A stretch of 64,000 bases of DNA from the NCBI GenBank assembly GCA_964493785.1, contig CAZBPM010000001.1:62001-126000 (forward strand), in the 5' to 3' direction. Numbering within the stretch: the stretch's first letter is position 1; each line of letters starts with the position of its first letter. The position numbers and the translations under genes were made by a program. Below the pieces are notes generated by a model. It had not been told where the DNA came from. It searched no databases and was given only the letters and a program-made list of their open reading frames with translations. The stretch is from Hyphomicrobium_A sp964493785 (lineage in GTDB: Bacteria > Pseudomonadota > Alphaproteobacteria > Rhizobiales > Hyphomicrobiaceae). Below, in pieces: positions 25,962 through 33,559 of this stretch.

Positions 25962-26207
25962 ATGCAATGGCTTGCAAACAACTGGATCTGGATTGCCTTC
26001 GCCCTCGGGTTTCTCGCGCTGCACATGTTCGGCCATGGCGGACACGGGCACGGTCGGGGACACAGCGGTCACGGGCGTGACCGGCGCGATCCGGGGCCCT
26101 CCCGCAAAGGAGTAGAGCAGCCAGTGGCAGTGCCCGCAACGCCTCATGCCGCACATGGCGACACACGCTCTGCACCAGAAAGCCAACGGCACCGGCACGG
26201 GTGCTGA
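25962..26207 (+). CDS. His-rich membrane peptide (DUF2933-like), copy 1
   Basis: The 81-residue product begins with one membrane helix (NNWIWIAFALGFLALHMF) followed by a GHGGHGHGRGHSGHGR repeat. The layout is that of DUF2933-like proteins: a single helix and a His/Gly cytoplasmic or periplasmic tail. A second example is at 31175-31492. The His run probably binds copper or zinc. It sits between the CFA gene and a Cys/His-rich gene on the same strand. Confidence 0.6.
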   Translation: MQWLANNWIWIAFALGFLALHMFGHGGHGHGRGHSGHGRDRRDPGPSRKGVEQPVAVPATPHAAHGDTRSAPESQRHRHGC

Positions 26208-26253
26208 TCTCAGCAGTACCGAAATACAGATCTCGAACATGAGGAGCACCGAC

Positions 26254-26457
26254 ATGTCGAAGAGTACGCACACACACGAACACCCTGCACCGGAGCCGAA
26301 GAAGCACGGCTGCTGCGGCGAGGGCCACGCCAAAGACGAGAAGACGCAACCGGCCACGCAGGAGAAGGCCAATCCGCAAGGAGCCCCCAAGCGCGAGGAC
26401 TCCCATCACTCGGGCGGCAGCTCGTGCTGTTGCGGGAGCGATAAGGCGAGCAAGTAG
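26254..26457 (+). CDS. Cytoplasmic Cys/His-rich metal-buffer-like protein
   Basis: The 67-residue product has no signal peptide. It carries a THTHEHP start, a KHGCCGEGH motif and a C-terminal SSCCCGSDK motif separated by a charged, flexible region. The start at 26254 follows GAGGAGC. It looks like a soluble metal buffer of metallothionein style. The overlapping upstream frame from 26146 is unlikely. Confidence 0.6.
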   Translation: MSKSTHTHEHPAPEPKKHGCCGEGHAKDEKTQPATQEKANPQGAPKREDSHHSGGSSCCCGSDKASK

Positions 26458-26482
26458 CTGGCGCTCCTCTCACCCCAGGACA

Positions 26483-27181
26483 ATGATCATGATGCAGGCG
26501 ATGAAGCTCTTTACGGTCACGATGGCAGCCGTGGCTCTGATGTTCGCTGCGACCACCGGGGCATTCGCTCAATCCGAGCACGAAGGTCACCACCCTGGGG
26601 GAGAGACTGCACCCGCATCTCCAGCGCCGCAGGCACAACTCGACGGTCCTGCGCCGATGCAGAAAGAGGGCATGGGCATGATGGGCGGCAAGGACATGCC
26701 CATGATGAAGATGATGCAGGAGATGCACGCCAAGATGATGGGTGGCGGCATGGCGACGCCGGACGCCCAGTGGCACATGATGCGCGGCGTCGGCCCAATG
26801 TCGGGACTGATGGCCGGCAATTGCTCCATGATGGGGGGCATGATGCGGGGCGAAGACATGCCGTCATTCGCCGAAGGCCGCATTGCATTTCTGAAGGCCG
26901 AGCTCGCAATTACGGACGCGCAGAAGGATCTGTGGGACGCCTATGCCGGTGCATTGAGAGCCAATCTTCAAAGCATGCACGACATGCGTACATCAATGAA
27001 GACTCCCATGACGGACATGACGCCGGTCCAGCGACTGGAGGCACACATCACAGCCATGGAAGACAGGGTTAGGGCGCTCAAGGAAATAAAACCATCTTTG
27101 GCCGCCCTCTACGCGGCGTTGAGCGCTGGACAGAAGAAAGCGGCGGACGAGCTTCTCACTTCGATGGGCTGCATGATGTAA
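26483..27181 (+). CDS. Met-rich periplasmic Spy/CpxP-like protein
   Basis: The 232-residue protein has a signal peptide ending TTGAFAQ and a very Met-rich stretch (residues about 60-130: MGMMGGKDMPMMKMMQEM and similar). A helical domain with ELAITDAQKDLWDAY and TPVQRLEAHITAMEDRV then matches the LTxxQ type of Spy/CpxP chaperones. The Met clusters suggest Cu(I) binding. It ends in GCMM. It is likely a periplasmic copper-responsive chaperone. Confidence 0.75.
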   Translation: MIMMQAMKLFTVTMAAVALMFAATTGAFAQSEHEGHHPGGETAPASPAPQAQLDGPAPMQKEGMGMMGGKDMPMMKMMQEMHAKMMGGGMATPDAQWHMMRGVGPMSGLMAGNCSMMGGMMRGEDMPSFAEGRIAFLKAELAITDAQKDLWDAYAGALRANLQSMHDMRTSMKTPMTDMTPVQRLEAHITAMEDRVRALKEIKPSLAALYAALSAGQKKAADELLTSMGCMM

Positions 27182-27275
27182 CGCCGTGGCATCGGCACGC
27201 CAAGGGTTGCGCAAAGACATGATCGTATTGGTCTGACTGCGGCTGCTGGAAAGTTGCCCCTTAGAGGAGGTCACC

Positions 27276-27422
27276 ATGGCAGAAGATGCGCATCCGACTC
27301 TAACCGAGCGGTTCGACAAAATGGAAGAAAGCCCTCTCTTGAAGAGAATCGGCCTCGTAGGCGCTCTGATCGTCGCGCTCGTGATCGCGCTAGCACTAGC
27401 TCACTATGTCGGTCTCTACTGA
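27276..27422 (+). CDS. 48-residue single-helix membrane protein
   Basis: A strong AGAGGAGG site precedes this short gene. The product has a charged N-terminus (AEDAHPTLTERFDKMEES) and one C-terminal membrane helix (IGLVGALIVALVIALALAHY). It lies between the Spy-like gene and acetate kinase, 34 bp before the latter. Function unknown; it may be a small regulator or subunit of a neighbouring membrane complex. Confidence 0.65.
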   Translation: MAEDAHPTLTERFDKMEESPLLKRIGLVGALIVALVIALALAHYVGLY

Positions 27423-27456
27423 GTTCGAGCCGCCGACCCGGACAATAGGTGAGGAC

Positions 27457-28677
27457 ATGGCGTCTCGGCAATTATCGGCGACTGAAAGTCGCGCCGTCTT
27501 GGTCGTCAATTGCGGGTCATCCAGCATCAAGTTCGCGCTGTTCGCGGCGGATCCGACAATGCGCCGCCTCCTCTCCGGCGCGCTCGACCGAATCGGTCTC
27601 ACGGATAGCCGGTTCCTCGCCAAGGATTCGACTGGCAACGTTCTCTTCGACGAGCAACGCGCACTCGCGAACCACAAGGTAGGGCTCGCGCTTTTAGTGG
27701 AAGCGGTTAAGGAGCAGCTGGCTGATCGGCCGCTTCTTGGTGTCGGGCATAGGGTCGTACACGGTGGCGCCGACTGCGATTGTCCGTTGCCCGTGACGGA
27801 ACAGCTCGAGGCGCGGCTACAGCGGCTCATTCCGCTTGCGCCTCTCCATTTGCCGCACAACCTCGCCGGCATAGCCGCCGTTCGGGAGCTGCAGCCGGAC
27901 GTGCCACAGGTCGCCTGCTTCGACACGGCCTTTCACCATAACTTGCCCCACCTGGCAACGCTGACGACTTTGCCGCGCGCGTTTCGGAGCGAGGGAATCC
28001 GGCGTTACGGCTTTCACGGGCTCTCGTACGAGTACATCGTCGATGCGCTCCGCAATGATGGCGTGAATGTTGAGTGTGAGCGTATCATCGTCGCCCACCT
28101 CGGAAACGGCGCGTCCATGTGTGCGCTGAAGGATGGCCGGAGTGTTGAGACCACGATGGGCTTCAGCACGCTCGCGGGTCTGATGATGGGTACACGCTCC
28201 GGCGACCTCGACCCCGGCGCCGTCCTCTACCTACTGACGGCAAAGGGCATGAGAGCTGAAGCAGTGCAGACGCTGCTTTATGAGCGCTCCGGGCTCCTCG
28301 GCGTCTCTGGAATCTCGAGCGACATGCGTGAGCTATTGAGCCGCCATGACAATCAAGCAGCTGGCGAGGCAATCGATCTCTACTGCTATCGCGCGCGACA
28401 AGATCTTGCGGCGCTGACCGCCGCGCTAGGGGGCCTGGACCGTCTCGTGTTCACGGGTGGCATTGGTGCCAATGCTCCCGAGATCCGCGCGCGCATCTGC
28501 GAGGGTCTTGCTTATCTCGGTATAGCCCTCGATCCCAAGACCCTAGCGGGAGCTAAGACCATCTCGCCCTGCGGGGCAGCCGTGACGGTGCAGGCTGTGC
28601 ATTCGGATGAGGAGGTGATGATCGCACGTCACGTAGTCCGTCTGAGTGCCCGTCAGTTGGCGCAAGCGGAGGCATGA
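27457..28677 (+). CDS. ackA: Acetate kinase
   Basis: The 406-residue product has the family's usual length. It shows the N-terminal phosphate site VNCGSSSIKFALF, the GHRVVHGG motif, FHGLSYEYI, AHLGNGASMC, the ATP-binding FTGGIGANAPEIR, and a C-terminal SDEEVMIA. It interconverts acetyl-phosphate and acetate while making ATP. The ATG at 27457 follows AGGTGAGG and is preferred over 27406, which has no ribosome site. It overlaps the phosphotransacetylase gene by four bases, forming a Pta-Ack module. Confidence 0.92.
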   Translation: MASRQLSATESRAVLVVNCGSSSIKFALFAADPTMRRLLSGALDRIGLTDSRFLAKDSTGNVLFDEQRALANHKVGLALLVEAVKEQLADRPLLGVGHRVVHGGADCDCPLPVTEQLEARLQRLIPLAPLHLPHNLAGIAAVRELQPDVPQVACFDTAFHHNLPHLATLTTLPRAFRSEGIRRYGFHGLSYEYIVDALRNDGVNVECERIIVAHLGNGASMCALKDGRSVETTMGFSTLAGLMMGTRSGDLDPGAVLYLLTAKGMRAEAVQTLLYERSGLLGVSGISSDMRELLSRHDNQAAGEAIDLYCYRARQDLAALTAALGGLDRLVFTGGIGANAPEIRARICEGLAYLGIALDPKTLAGAKTISPCGAAVTVQAVHSDEEVMIARHVVRLSARQLAQAEA

Positions 28678-29690
28678 CGCCAATGGGTCGCCAAGCGAAC
28701 AAGCTTCAAAAGCTCATCGATCAGGTCAAAAGGTTGAAGCCCATTCGTGTCGCTGTTGTGAATGCGGCGCAGAGGGTGCTCCTCGATACATTGCGCGACG
28801 CCGCCGACCTCGGCTTCGTCGAGCCGATCCTCATCGGCGAGCCAAAGGCCGTCCGTGACCTCGCAACTTCGGTCGGCATCGAAGACGCGACGGAGCGTAT
28901 CATCGAGGGCAAGAGTGACACCGCGGCGGCCGCCGCCGGCGTCAGGCTCGTTCGCGAGGGAAAGGCGGACGCAGTGATGAAGGGGCTCATTCACACGGAC
29001 GCGTTCATGAGCGCGCTACTCAATACAGAGCAAGGCCTGCGCCTGCCCGGCCGGCGGGTAAGTCACGCCTTTCTGTGTGACATTCCCTCGTACTCAAAGC
29101 TCCTTGTCATCACTGACGCCGCGATCAACATCGCGCCCGACCTCAACGCCAAGGCGCAGATCCTGCAGAATGCCATCGAGCTCTGTCATCTGCTTGGCGT
29201 GGAGATACCGAAAGTCGCTGTGCTATCGGCTGTCGAGACCATCAATCCGGCCATTTCTTCCACGCTCGATGCCGCTTGCCTAACGCTGATGGCGCAACGC
29301 GGACAAATTACTGGTGCCGTCGTGGATGGCCCGCTCGCGTTCGACAACGCGATCTCGCTCAGGGCCGCGAAGGAAAAAGGCATCGCGTCCAAGGTGACCG
29401 GCGACTGCGACATTCTCCTCGTGCCTGATCTTGTCTCCGGCAATATCCTCGCGAAAAACCTGGAGTACCTTGCCGATGCTGTCCCAGCCGGCATCGTCCT
29501 CGGGTTATCCGCGCCGGTAGTATTGAGCTCGCGCTCCGATCCCGCGCCGGCGCGGCTCGCCGCCCTCGCGCTGGCTGCGCTCATCCATCACCGAACCGCC
29601 AAGTTCGTCGTTCCCAAGGGCGCCCCTGTCGAGCCGGCCCTTCAATGCGCGCCCCAGCCCGAGTCGGCGTGTCATCCGCTTCCGAGCTAG
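28674..29690 (+). CDS. Phosphate acetyl/butyryl transferase
   Basis: The 338-residue protein belongs to the PTA/PTB family (PF01515). Visible elements include LIGEPKAVRDLA, the AVMKGLIHTDAFM segment, DAAINIAPDLNAKAQI, VVDGPLAFDNAIS and LVPDLVSGNILAKNL. It makes acyl-phosphate from acyl-CoA for the kinase next door. A MaoC domain, found in some bifunctional relatives, is absent. Translation is coupled by the ATGA overlap. Confidence 0.88.
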   Translation: MTPMGRQANKLQKLIDQVKRLKPIRVAVVNAAQRVLLDTLRDAADLGFVEPILIGEPKAVRDLATSVGIEDATERIIEGKSDTAAAAAGVRLVREGKADAVMKGLIHTDAFMSALLNTEQGLRLPGRRVSHAFLCDIPSYSKLLVITDAAINIAPDLNAKAQILQNAIELCHLLGVEIPKVAVLSAVETINPAISSTLDAACLTLMAQRGQITGAVVDGPLAFDNAISLRAAKEKGIASKVTGDCDILLVPDLVSGNILAKNLEYLADAVPAGIVLGLSAPVVLSSRSDPAPARLAALALAALIHHRTAKFVVPKGAPVEPALQCAPQPESACHPLPS

Positions 29691-29778
29691 CGCCATGCAA
29701 AAGATAACACCAGCAACCGAAGCATATGTTCTGCGCGCCTAGGCAATGCCGCAATCCGGGAAAAGAGGAGCGCATGCA

Positions 29779-30561
29779 ATGGAAGCCATCGATCTGAGGG
29801 GAAAGAAGGCCTTGGTTGTCGGCGTCGCAAACGCGGACAGTCTCGCCTGGTGGGCGGCAAAGCATTTGAGAGAGGCTGGCGCCGATCTCGCCATGACGTA
29901 CCTGAACGACAAGGCCAAACCCCATGTCGCGCCTCTTGCCGCCGAGCTCGGCGCCGAAATCCTCTTGCCCTGTAACGTAGCCGTCCCTGGCCAGCTCGAG
30001 GCCTTATTTGATGCGGTCACGGAAAAGTGGGGACGCATCGACGTTGTTTTTCATGCCATCGCGTGGGCGCGCAAGGAGGATCTGCACGGGCGGCTGACCG
30101 ACTGCTCGGCGGACGGTTTCTCCGAGTCGATGTTGATCTCCTGCCACTCATTCATTCACATGGCACGGCTCGCCGAGCCGTTGATGGGCCAAGGCGGTAG
30201 CCTTCTCACCTTGAGCTATTACGGGGCTGAGAAAGTCGTCGACCATTACAATGTCATGGGGCCCGTTAAAGCGGCGCTCGAGGCTTCGGTGCGCTATCTC
30301 GCCCACGAGCTTGGGCCGAAAGGTATTCGTGTCAACGCTATCTCGGCCGGCCCAATTAAGACACGCGCCGCGTCAGGTATTGAGCATTTCGACGAGCTTC
30401 TCGCCGAAGCTGCAGCTAAGGCCCCGCTGCGGCGCACGGTTGACGCGTGCGAGATCGGACGTGTCTCGGTTCTGCTCGCCAGCGATTACGGAGCCTCGAT
30501 CACCGGCGAGATCGTGCATGCCGACGCGGGGTTCCACGTTGCGGGCATGGTGTTCCACTGA
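29779..30561 (+). CDS. fabI: Enoyl-ACP reductase FabI-like (SDR)
   Basis: The product has 260 residues. It shows the FabI nucleotide motif GVANADSLAWWAAKHL, catalytic YNVMGPVK (the Y-x6-K pair), HAIAWA after the NAD site, and SAGPIKTRAASGI. FabI reduces enoyl-ACP in fatty-acid synthesis; a second copy of this essential enzyme usually exists elsewhere. Here it may serve as a stress paralogue feeding membrane remodelling with the CFA synthase. GAGGAG lies eight bases before the ATG. Confidence 0.85.
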   Translation: MEAIDLRGKKALVVGVANADSLAWWAAKHLREAGADLAMTYLNDKAKPHVAPLAAELGAEILLPCNVAVPGQLEALFDAVTEKWGRIDVVFHAIAWARKEDLHGRLTDCSADGFSESMLISCHSFIHMARLAEPLMGQGGSLLTLSYYGAEKVVDHYNVMGPVKAALEASVRYLAHELGPKGIRVNAISAGPIKTRAASGIEHFDELLAEAAAKAPLRRTVDACEIGRVSVLLASDYGASITGEIVHADAGFHVAGMVFH

Positions 30562-30573
30562 AGGAGTATGGAG

Positions 30574-30763
30574 ATGATCCGAGTCAGAGACCCCGTTTGC
30601 GGAAAGGAGTTCGATCTCCACGATGCGGAAACGCATGAGGACTATCACCGGGTGGGCCTATTTCTTCTGCTCCGACCGATGCCACCGGCGCTTTTTGAAC
30701 CACCGCGATGGCTTTGTGGGTGAAGAGCAGAGGGACGGAGCACATTCGTGTCGCCGCCGTTGA
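30574..30763 (+). pseudogene. Frameshifted YHS-domain metal-binding protein
   Basis: After AAGGAG, the ATG at 30574 opens MIRVRDPVCGKEFDLHDAET, the start of a YHS domain (DPVCGM type). The second half, WAYFFCSDRCHRRFLNH, lies in the next frame from about 30650 to the stop at 30763. Both parts together match the DPVCG..YYFCS..C..F pattern, so one extra base near 30643-30652 splits an otherwise good gene. The annotated frame continues as nonsense to 30723. YHS domains bind copper; the intact version is at the N-terminus of the ATPase at 33560-35932. Confidence 0.65.
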
Positions 30764-30844
30764 GAATACGAAACGGCGCGATCCACACACGTCGGTGTGA
30801 CAATAGACGGCACGGTGTGCGCGCCCAACAAAGGGAAGCTCGTC

Positions 30845-31117
30845 ATGGATAAACTCAATCCGCTCTCCGTCGGCTTGGCGACGGCAATCACGCTGGTGGT
30901 CATCAACACGCTCTGCGCGGCGGTGGTGGCCCTATGGCCGGATGCGACGCTCAATATCATCAATTCCTTTGCGCACGGGCTCGACCTGAGGACTCTGAAA
31001 TCAACCGAGCCTTTGGACCTCAGCCGGTTCTTCGTCGGCCTAATCAGCATTGGCGCAATCGGGTTCATCGCCGGTGTCGTATTCGCCTGGTCCCACAATC
31101 TGCTTGCCCGGCGCTGA
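30845..31117 (+). CDS. Small membrane protein, DUF5676-like, paralogue 3
   Basis: The 90-residue protein has two membrane helices (SVGLATAITLVVINTLCAAVV and FFVGLISIGAIGFIAGVVFAW). Its layout resembles the pair at 22219-22806, with a helix, a 30-residue polar loop and a second helix ending in a short basic tail. The ATG at 30845 follows AAGGGA; an earlier start at 30797 has none. Function unknown. Confidence 0.65.
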   Translation: MDKLNPLSVGLATAITLVVINTLCAAVVALWPDATLNIINSFAHGLDLRTLKSTEPLDLSRFFVGLISIGAIGFIAGVVFAWSHNLLARR

Positions 31118-31174
31118 TGAGCGAACGTTGAGAGAGCCGTCAGCGATCTTGGTCAAGCGCGGAAGGAGAGTGAC

Positions 31175-31492
31175 ATGTCAGAGCACGAGCATTCGCATCA
31201 CGACAGAGGTCCTTCCTCTCAAGGAAGCTTCTGGACATCTCAAACCATCATCGTGTGGCTCGCGTTTCTGCTCATCGCCGGATTTCTATTGGTGAGCGAG
31301 CATCGCGCGCATTTCCTCGGCGCTGCGCTGTGGCTGCTGCTGCTCGCCTGTCCTCTGCTGCACATCTTCGGGCATGGGGGGCACGGAGGCCACGGCGGGC
31401 ACGGCGATCATGGCCGTCCAGCCGATCAGGCGGCTCCGGATCCACGCGGGTCTACAGGAAACTGGGATGCATCGAAGGGAGAGAAGTCGTGA
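31175..31492 (+). CDS. His-rich membrane peptide (DUF2933-like), copy 2
   Basis: The 105-residue product starts with MSEHEHSHHDR, has two closely spaced hydrophobic stretches (IIVWLAFLLIAGFLLV and LGAALWLLLLACPLL) and then a run of GHGGHGGHGGHGDHG. It is a longer relative of 25962-26207. The ribosome site is GGAAGGAGAG. Metal binding by the His run is likely. Its stop overlaps the GTG start of the next gene. Confidence 0.7.
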   Translation: MSEHEHSHHDRGPSSQGSFWTSQTIIVWLAFLLIAGFLLVSEHRAHFLGAALWLLLLACPLLHIFGHGGHGGHGGHGDHGRPADQAAPDPRGSTGNWDASKGEKS

Positions 31493-32142
31493 ACGAGCAA
31501 GTCTCCGCCTACGGATTGTGGAGCCTGGTCATCATCAACTCCGTGATCTTCATCTTCTTCGCCTTCACCTTCTTTAAGCCGAATACGCCGCGCGACTGGC
31601 GGTCCTTCAGCGCCTTCAGCGCGTTCATCGTCGCGCTTTTTACGGAGATGTACGGCTTTCCGCTCACCATCTACTTCCTGTCAGGATGGCTGCAGACCTG
31701 GTTCCCAAATATTGACTGGTTCTCGCACGATGCTGGACATCTCCTGGAGATGATGTTCGGCTGGAAGACCAACCCGCATTTCGGGCCGTTCCATCTCCTG
31801 AGCTTCGCCTTCATCATCGGCGGGTTCATGGTCATCTCAAACGCGTGGGCCGTGCTCTACGCGGCGCAGAAAAGCCACGCGCTCGCAGCGACCGGTCCCT
31901 ATGCCTACGTGCGCCATCCCCAATACGTCGGCTTCATCATGGTGATGTTCGGCTTTCTGCTGCAGTGGCCGACGATCCTCACCCTCATCATGTTCCCGGT
32001 GCTGGTGTGGATGTATGTCCGATTGGCGCGCGATGAGGAGCGCGAGGCCAACGCCGAATTCGGCGATGCGTACCGGCAGTATGTCGCCAAGGTGCCGGGC
32101 TTCATTCCTCGTCTTTCTAGCCTGACAGGAGCGCGAACGTGA
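31489..32142 (+). CDS. ICMT/PEMT-family membrane methyltransferase
   Basis: The GTG start at 31489 overlaps the previous stop (GTGA) and follows GGGAGAG. The 217-residue product has about five membrane segments. Its C-terminal SAM-binding signature (TGPYAYVRHPQYVGF, then RDEEREANAEFGDAYRQY) is typical of isoprenylcysteine carboxyl methyltransferase-like and phospholipid methyltransferase enzymes. The bacterial substrate is unknown. Such genes are common in metal-resistance clusters. Confidence 0.82.
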   Translation: MNEQVSAYGLWSLVIINSVIFIFFAFTFFKPNTPRDWRSFSAFSAFIVALFTEMYGFPLTIYFLSGWLQTWFPNIDWFSHDAGHLLEMMFGWKTNPHFGPFHLLSFAFIIGGFMVISNAWAVLYAAQKSHALAATGPYAYVRHPQYVGFIMVMFGFLLQWPTILTLIMFPVLVWMYVRLARDEEREANAEFGDAYRQYVAKVPGFIPRLSSLTGART

Positions 32143-32193
32143 GGCTTCGGCCGGCGAGTGTTGCGAATCGGTAGTGGCAAGGAGGCCACGAGA

Positions 32194-32658
32194 ATGGCAG
32201 TTCCCCAGAGTAACCCGGCACCCCAGCGGCAACTCCCACACGACATGCTCAGCTTTTTACTGAACCACGGCGCGCCAATCGTCTTAGCTGGACTGCTCTG
32301 GTACGTGCTCTGGTGGGGCCATTCACCGGAGCTGCAGACAGTCGACGCCGCGATGTGGCACGTCTCCTGGGTAGGCGTCAGCGCCTTGCTCTACGTCGCG
32401 CTGCAGGCGCGTTCTATTCTGGCCCAGCCGCGCACCAGCGTCACGCACGCGATGATCGAAATCCTGATCTCGCTCTTACCCCTCTTCGTGGTGGTTTATG
32501 CCTTCATTGACTGGATGCGCGGCGTAAATAGCCTGTCGATCTTTCAGGTGATCGTCATGGTGCAGGCAACGATGGCGACGCTGATCGATGTCGTCATCTT
32601 CACCTGGTTTTCAATGAGCTTGAGCAGGCTATCGGTGCACACCCTCGACGTACGCTAG
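32194..32658 (+). CDS. Four-helix membrane protein of unknown function
   Basis: AAGGAGG precedes the ATG at 32194. The 154-residue product has about four membrane helices (IVLAGLLWYVLWWG, VSWVGVSALLYVALQA, MIEILISLLPLFVVVYAF and MVQATMATLIDVVIFTWF). No catalytic or metal motif is evident. It follows the methyltransferase gene by about 50 bp in the same run. Confidence 0.65.
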   Translation: MAVPQSNPAPQRQLPHDMLSFLLNHGAPIVLAGLLWYVLWWGHSPELQTVDAAMWHVSWVGVSALLYVALQARSILAQPRTSVTHAMIEILISLLPLFVVVYAFIDWMRGVNSLSIFQVIVMVQATMATLIDVVIFTWFSMSLSRLSVHTLDVR

Positions 32659-32669
32659 CCCGAGTTGGG

Positions 32670-32798
32670 ATGTTCCCCTTTATGCCTGACATGCACGACG
32701 GCTGGATGACGTGGGGGATGGGCCTTGGCAGCTGGATTGGGCTCCTTATTCTGGTGCTCCTGATTGCCGCGCTCATCAAGTACGTCTTCCTCAGATGA
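32670..32798 (+). CDS. 42-residue single-helix membrane protein
   Basis: The ORF begins with two possible ATGs (32670 and 32682). It encodes a Met/Trp/His-rich start (MPDMHDGWMTWGMG) and one membrane helix (WIGLLILVLLIAALIKYVFL). It resembles the N-terminal part of small SHOCT-type proteins but lacks the SHOCT tail. It ends the long same-strand run. Confidence 0.5.
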   Translation: MFPFMPDMHDGWMTWGMGLGSWIGLLILVLLIAALIKYVFLR

Positions 32799-32958
32799 CT
32801 GGCGGCGCTATTTGTGATGCGAAGCGCCAGAGTTCGAGGCGGCGGGATACTTGCACGCCAGACAGCGGGGAGGCGGCCTTTTATCGGCGCGTACCTCCGG
32901 TACAGTTACATCGGACCGGCACCGGTACTATATTGAAAACTGTTGCGGCTACCCGCGC

Positions 32959-33375
32959 ATGGTCAATATACGAGCAAGCTTGGCTGCCCTAGCATTAGTC
33001 CTCGTTGCAGGGGACGGGGCTACTCCTGTGTGCGCCCACGGTGTTGAGCGTGTTCGCCGCGAGCTGACCGAGCAAGGCTTTGAGCAGCTCGAGTTCCGAA
33101 GGACCAAGCCCCCATTCAAGCTCGACGCCTGCCGTGACGGTCAGCGTTTCCACCTGCACGTCGACTATTACGGCAAGGTCACGGAACAAACTCCTATCGG
33201 TCTCTGCGATGGAGAGGCGACACCAGCGCCGGCAGATGAGACCGCAACCGAAGCCGCGCCAGAGGCCGCACCAGTGAGCCCTAGCGTCACCTCCCCCAAT
33301 GCGCCCGCCGCGCAGGAGCTTTGTTCCCGGTATTTCGCGGACGTTGGAAAGACGCTCCGCGTACAATGCGAATAG
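32959..33375 (+). CDS. Secreted protein, paralogue of the protein at the window start
   Basis: The 138-residue protein has a signal peptide (LAALALVLVAGDGATPVCA) and a PepSY-like core (ELTEQGFEQLEFRRTKPPF, then DACRDGQRFHLHVDYYG). A low-complexity Ala/Pro/Glu region follows, and then a short tail with two Cys (LCSRYFADVGKTLRVQC). The core matches the product of 1-255, so the two ends of the copper island carry related genes. The 184 bases after it, up to 33560, show nothing I can interpret. Confidence 0.65.
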   Translation: MVNIRASLAALALVLVAGDGATPVCAHGVERVRRELTEQGFEQLEFRRTKPPFKLDACRDGQRFHLHVDYYGKVTEQTPIGLCDGEATPAPADETATEAAPEAAPVSPSVTSPNAPAAQELCSRYFADVGKTLRVQCE

Positions 33376-33559
33376 CGGACGAGCGGCAACAAGAGTACTT
33401 GCCGCAATCCTCATGTCGCCGACGGTGCAGTGAAATAGAGCGAAAGCAACGTGGCGCTTGTCCAGAGTGTATAGAGCGGAACCTGCAAACCCTTCCACCA
33501 GATGAGCAAACGCGGCAACCCCAAGACAAATGCACGCTGCCCGAATTCGCTCGTTCCCG

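Noticed and set aside
32905..32909. Single GTTAC before the gene at 32959
   Set aside because: No second half-site 10 bp away on either side, so it is not counted with the repeat family.
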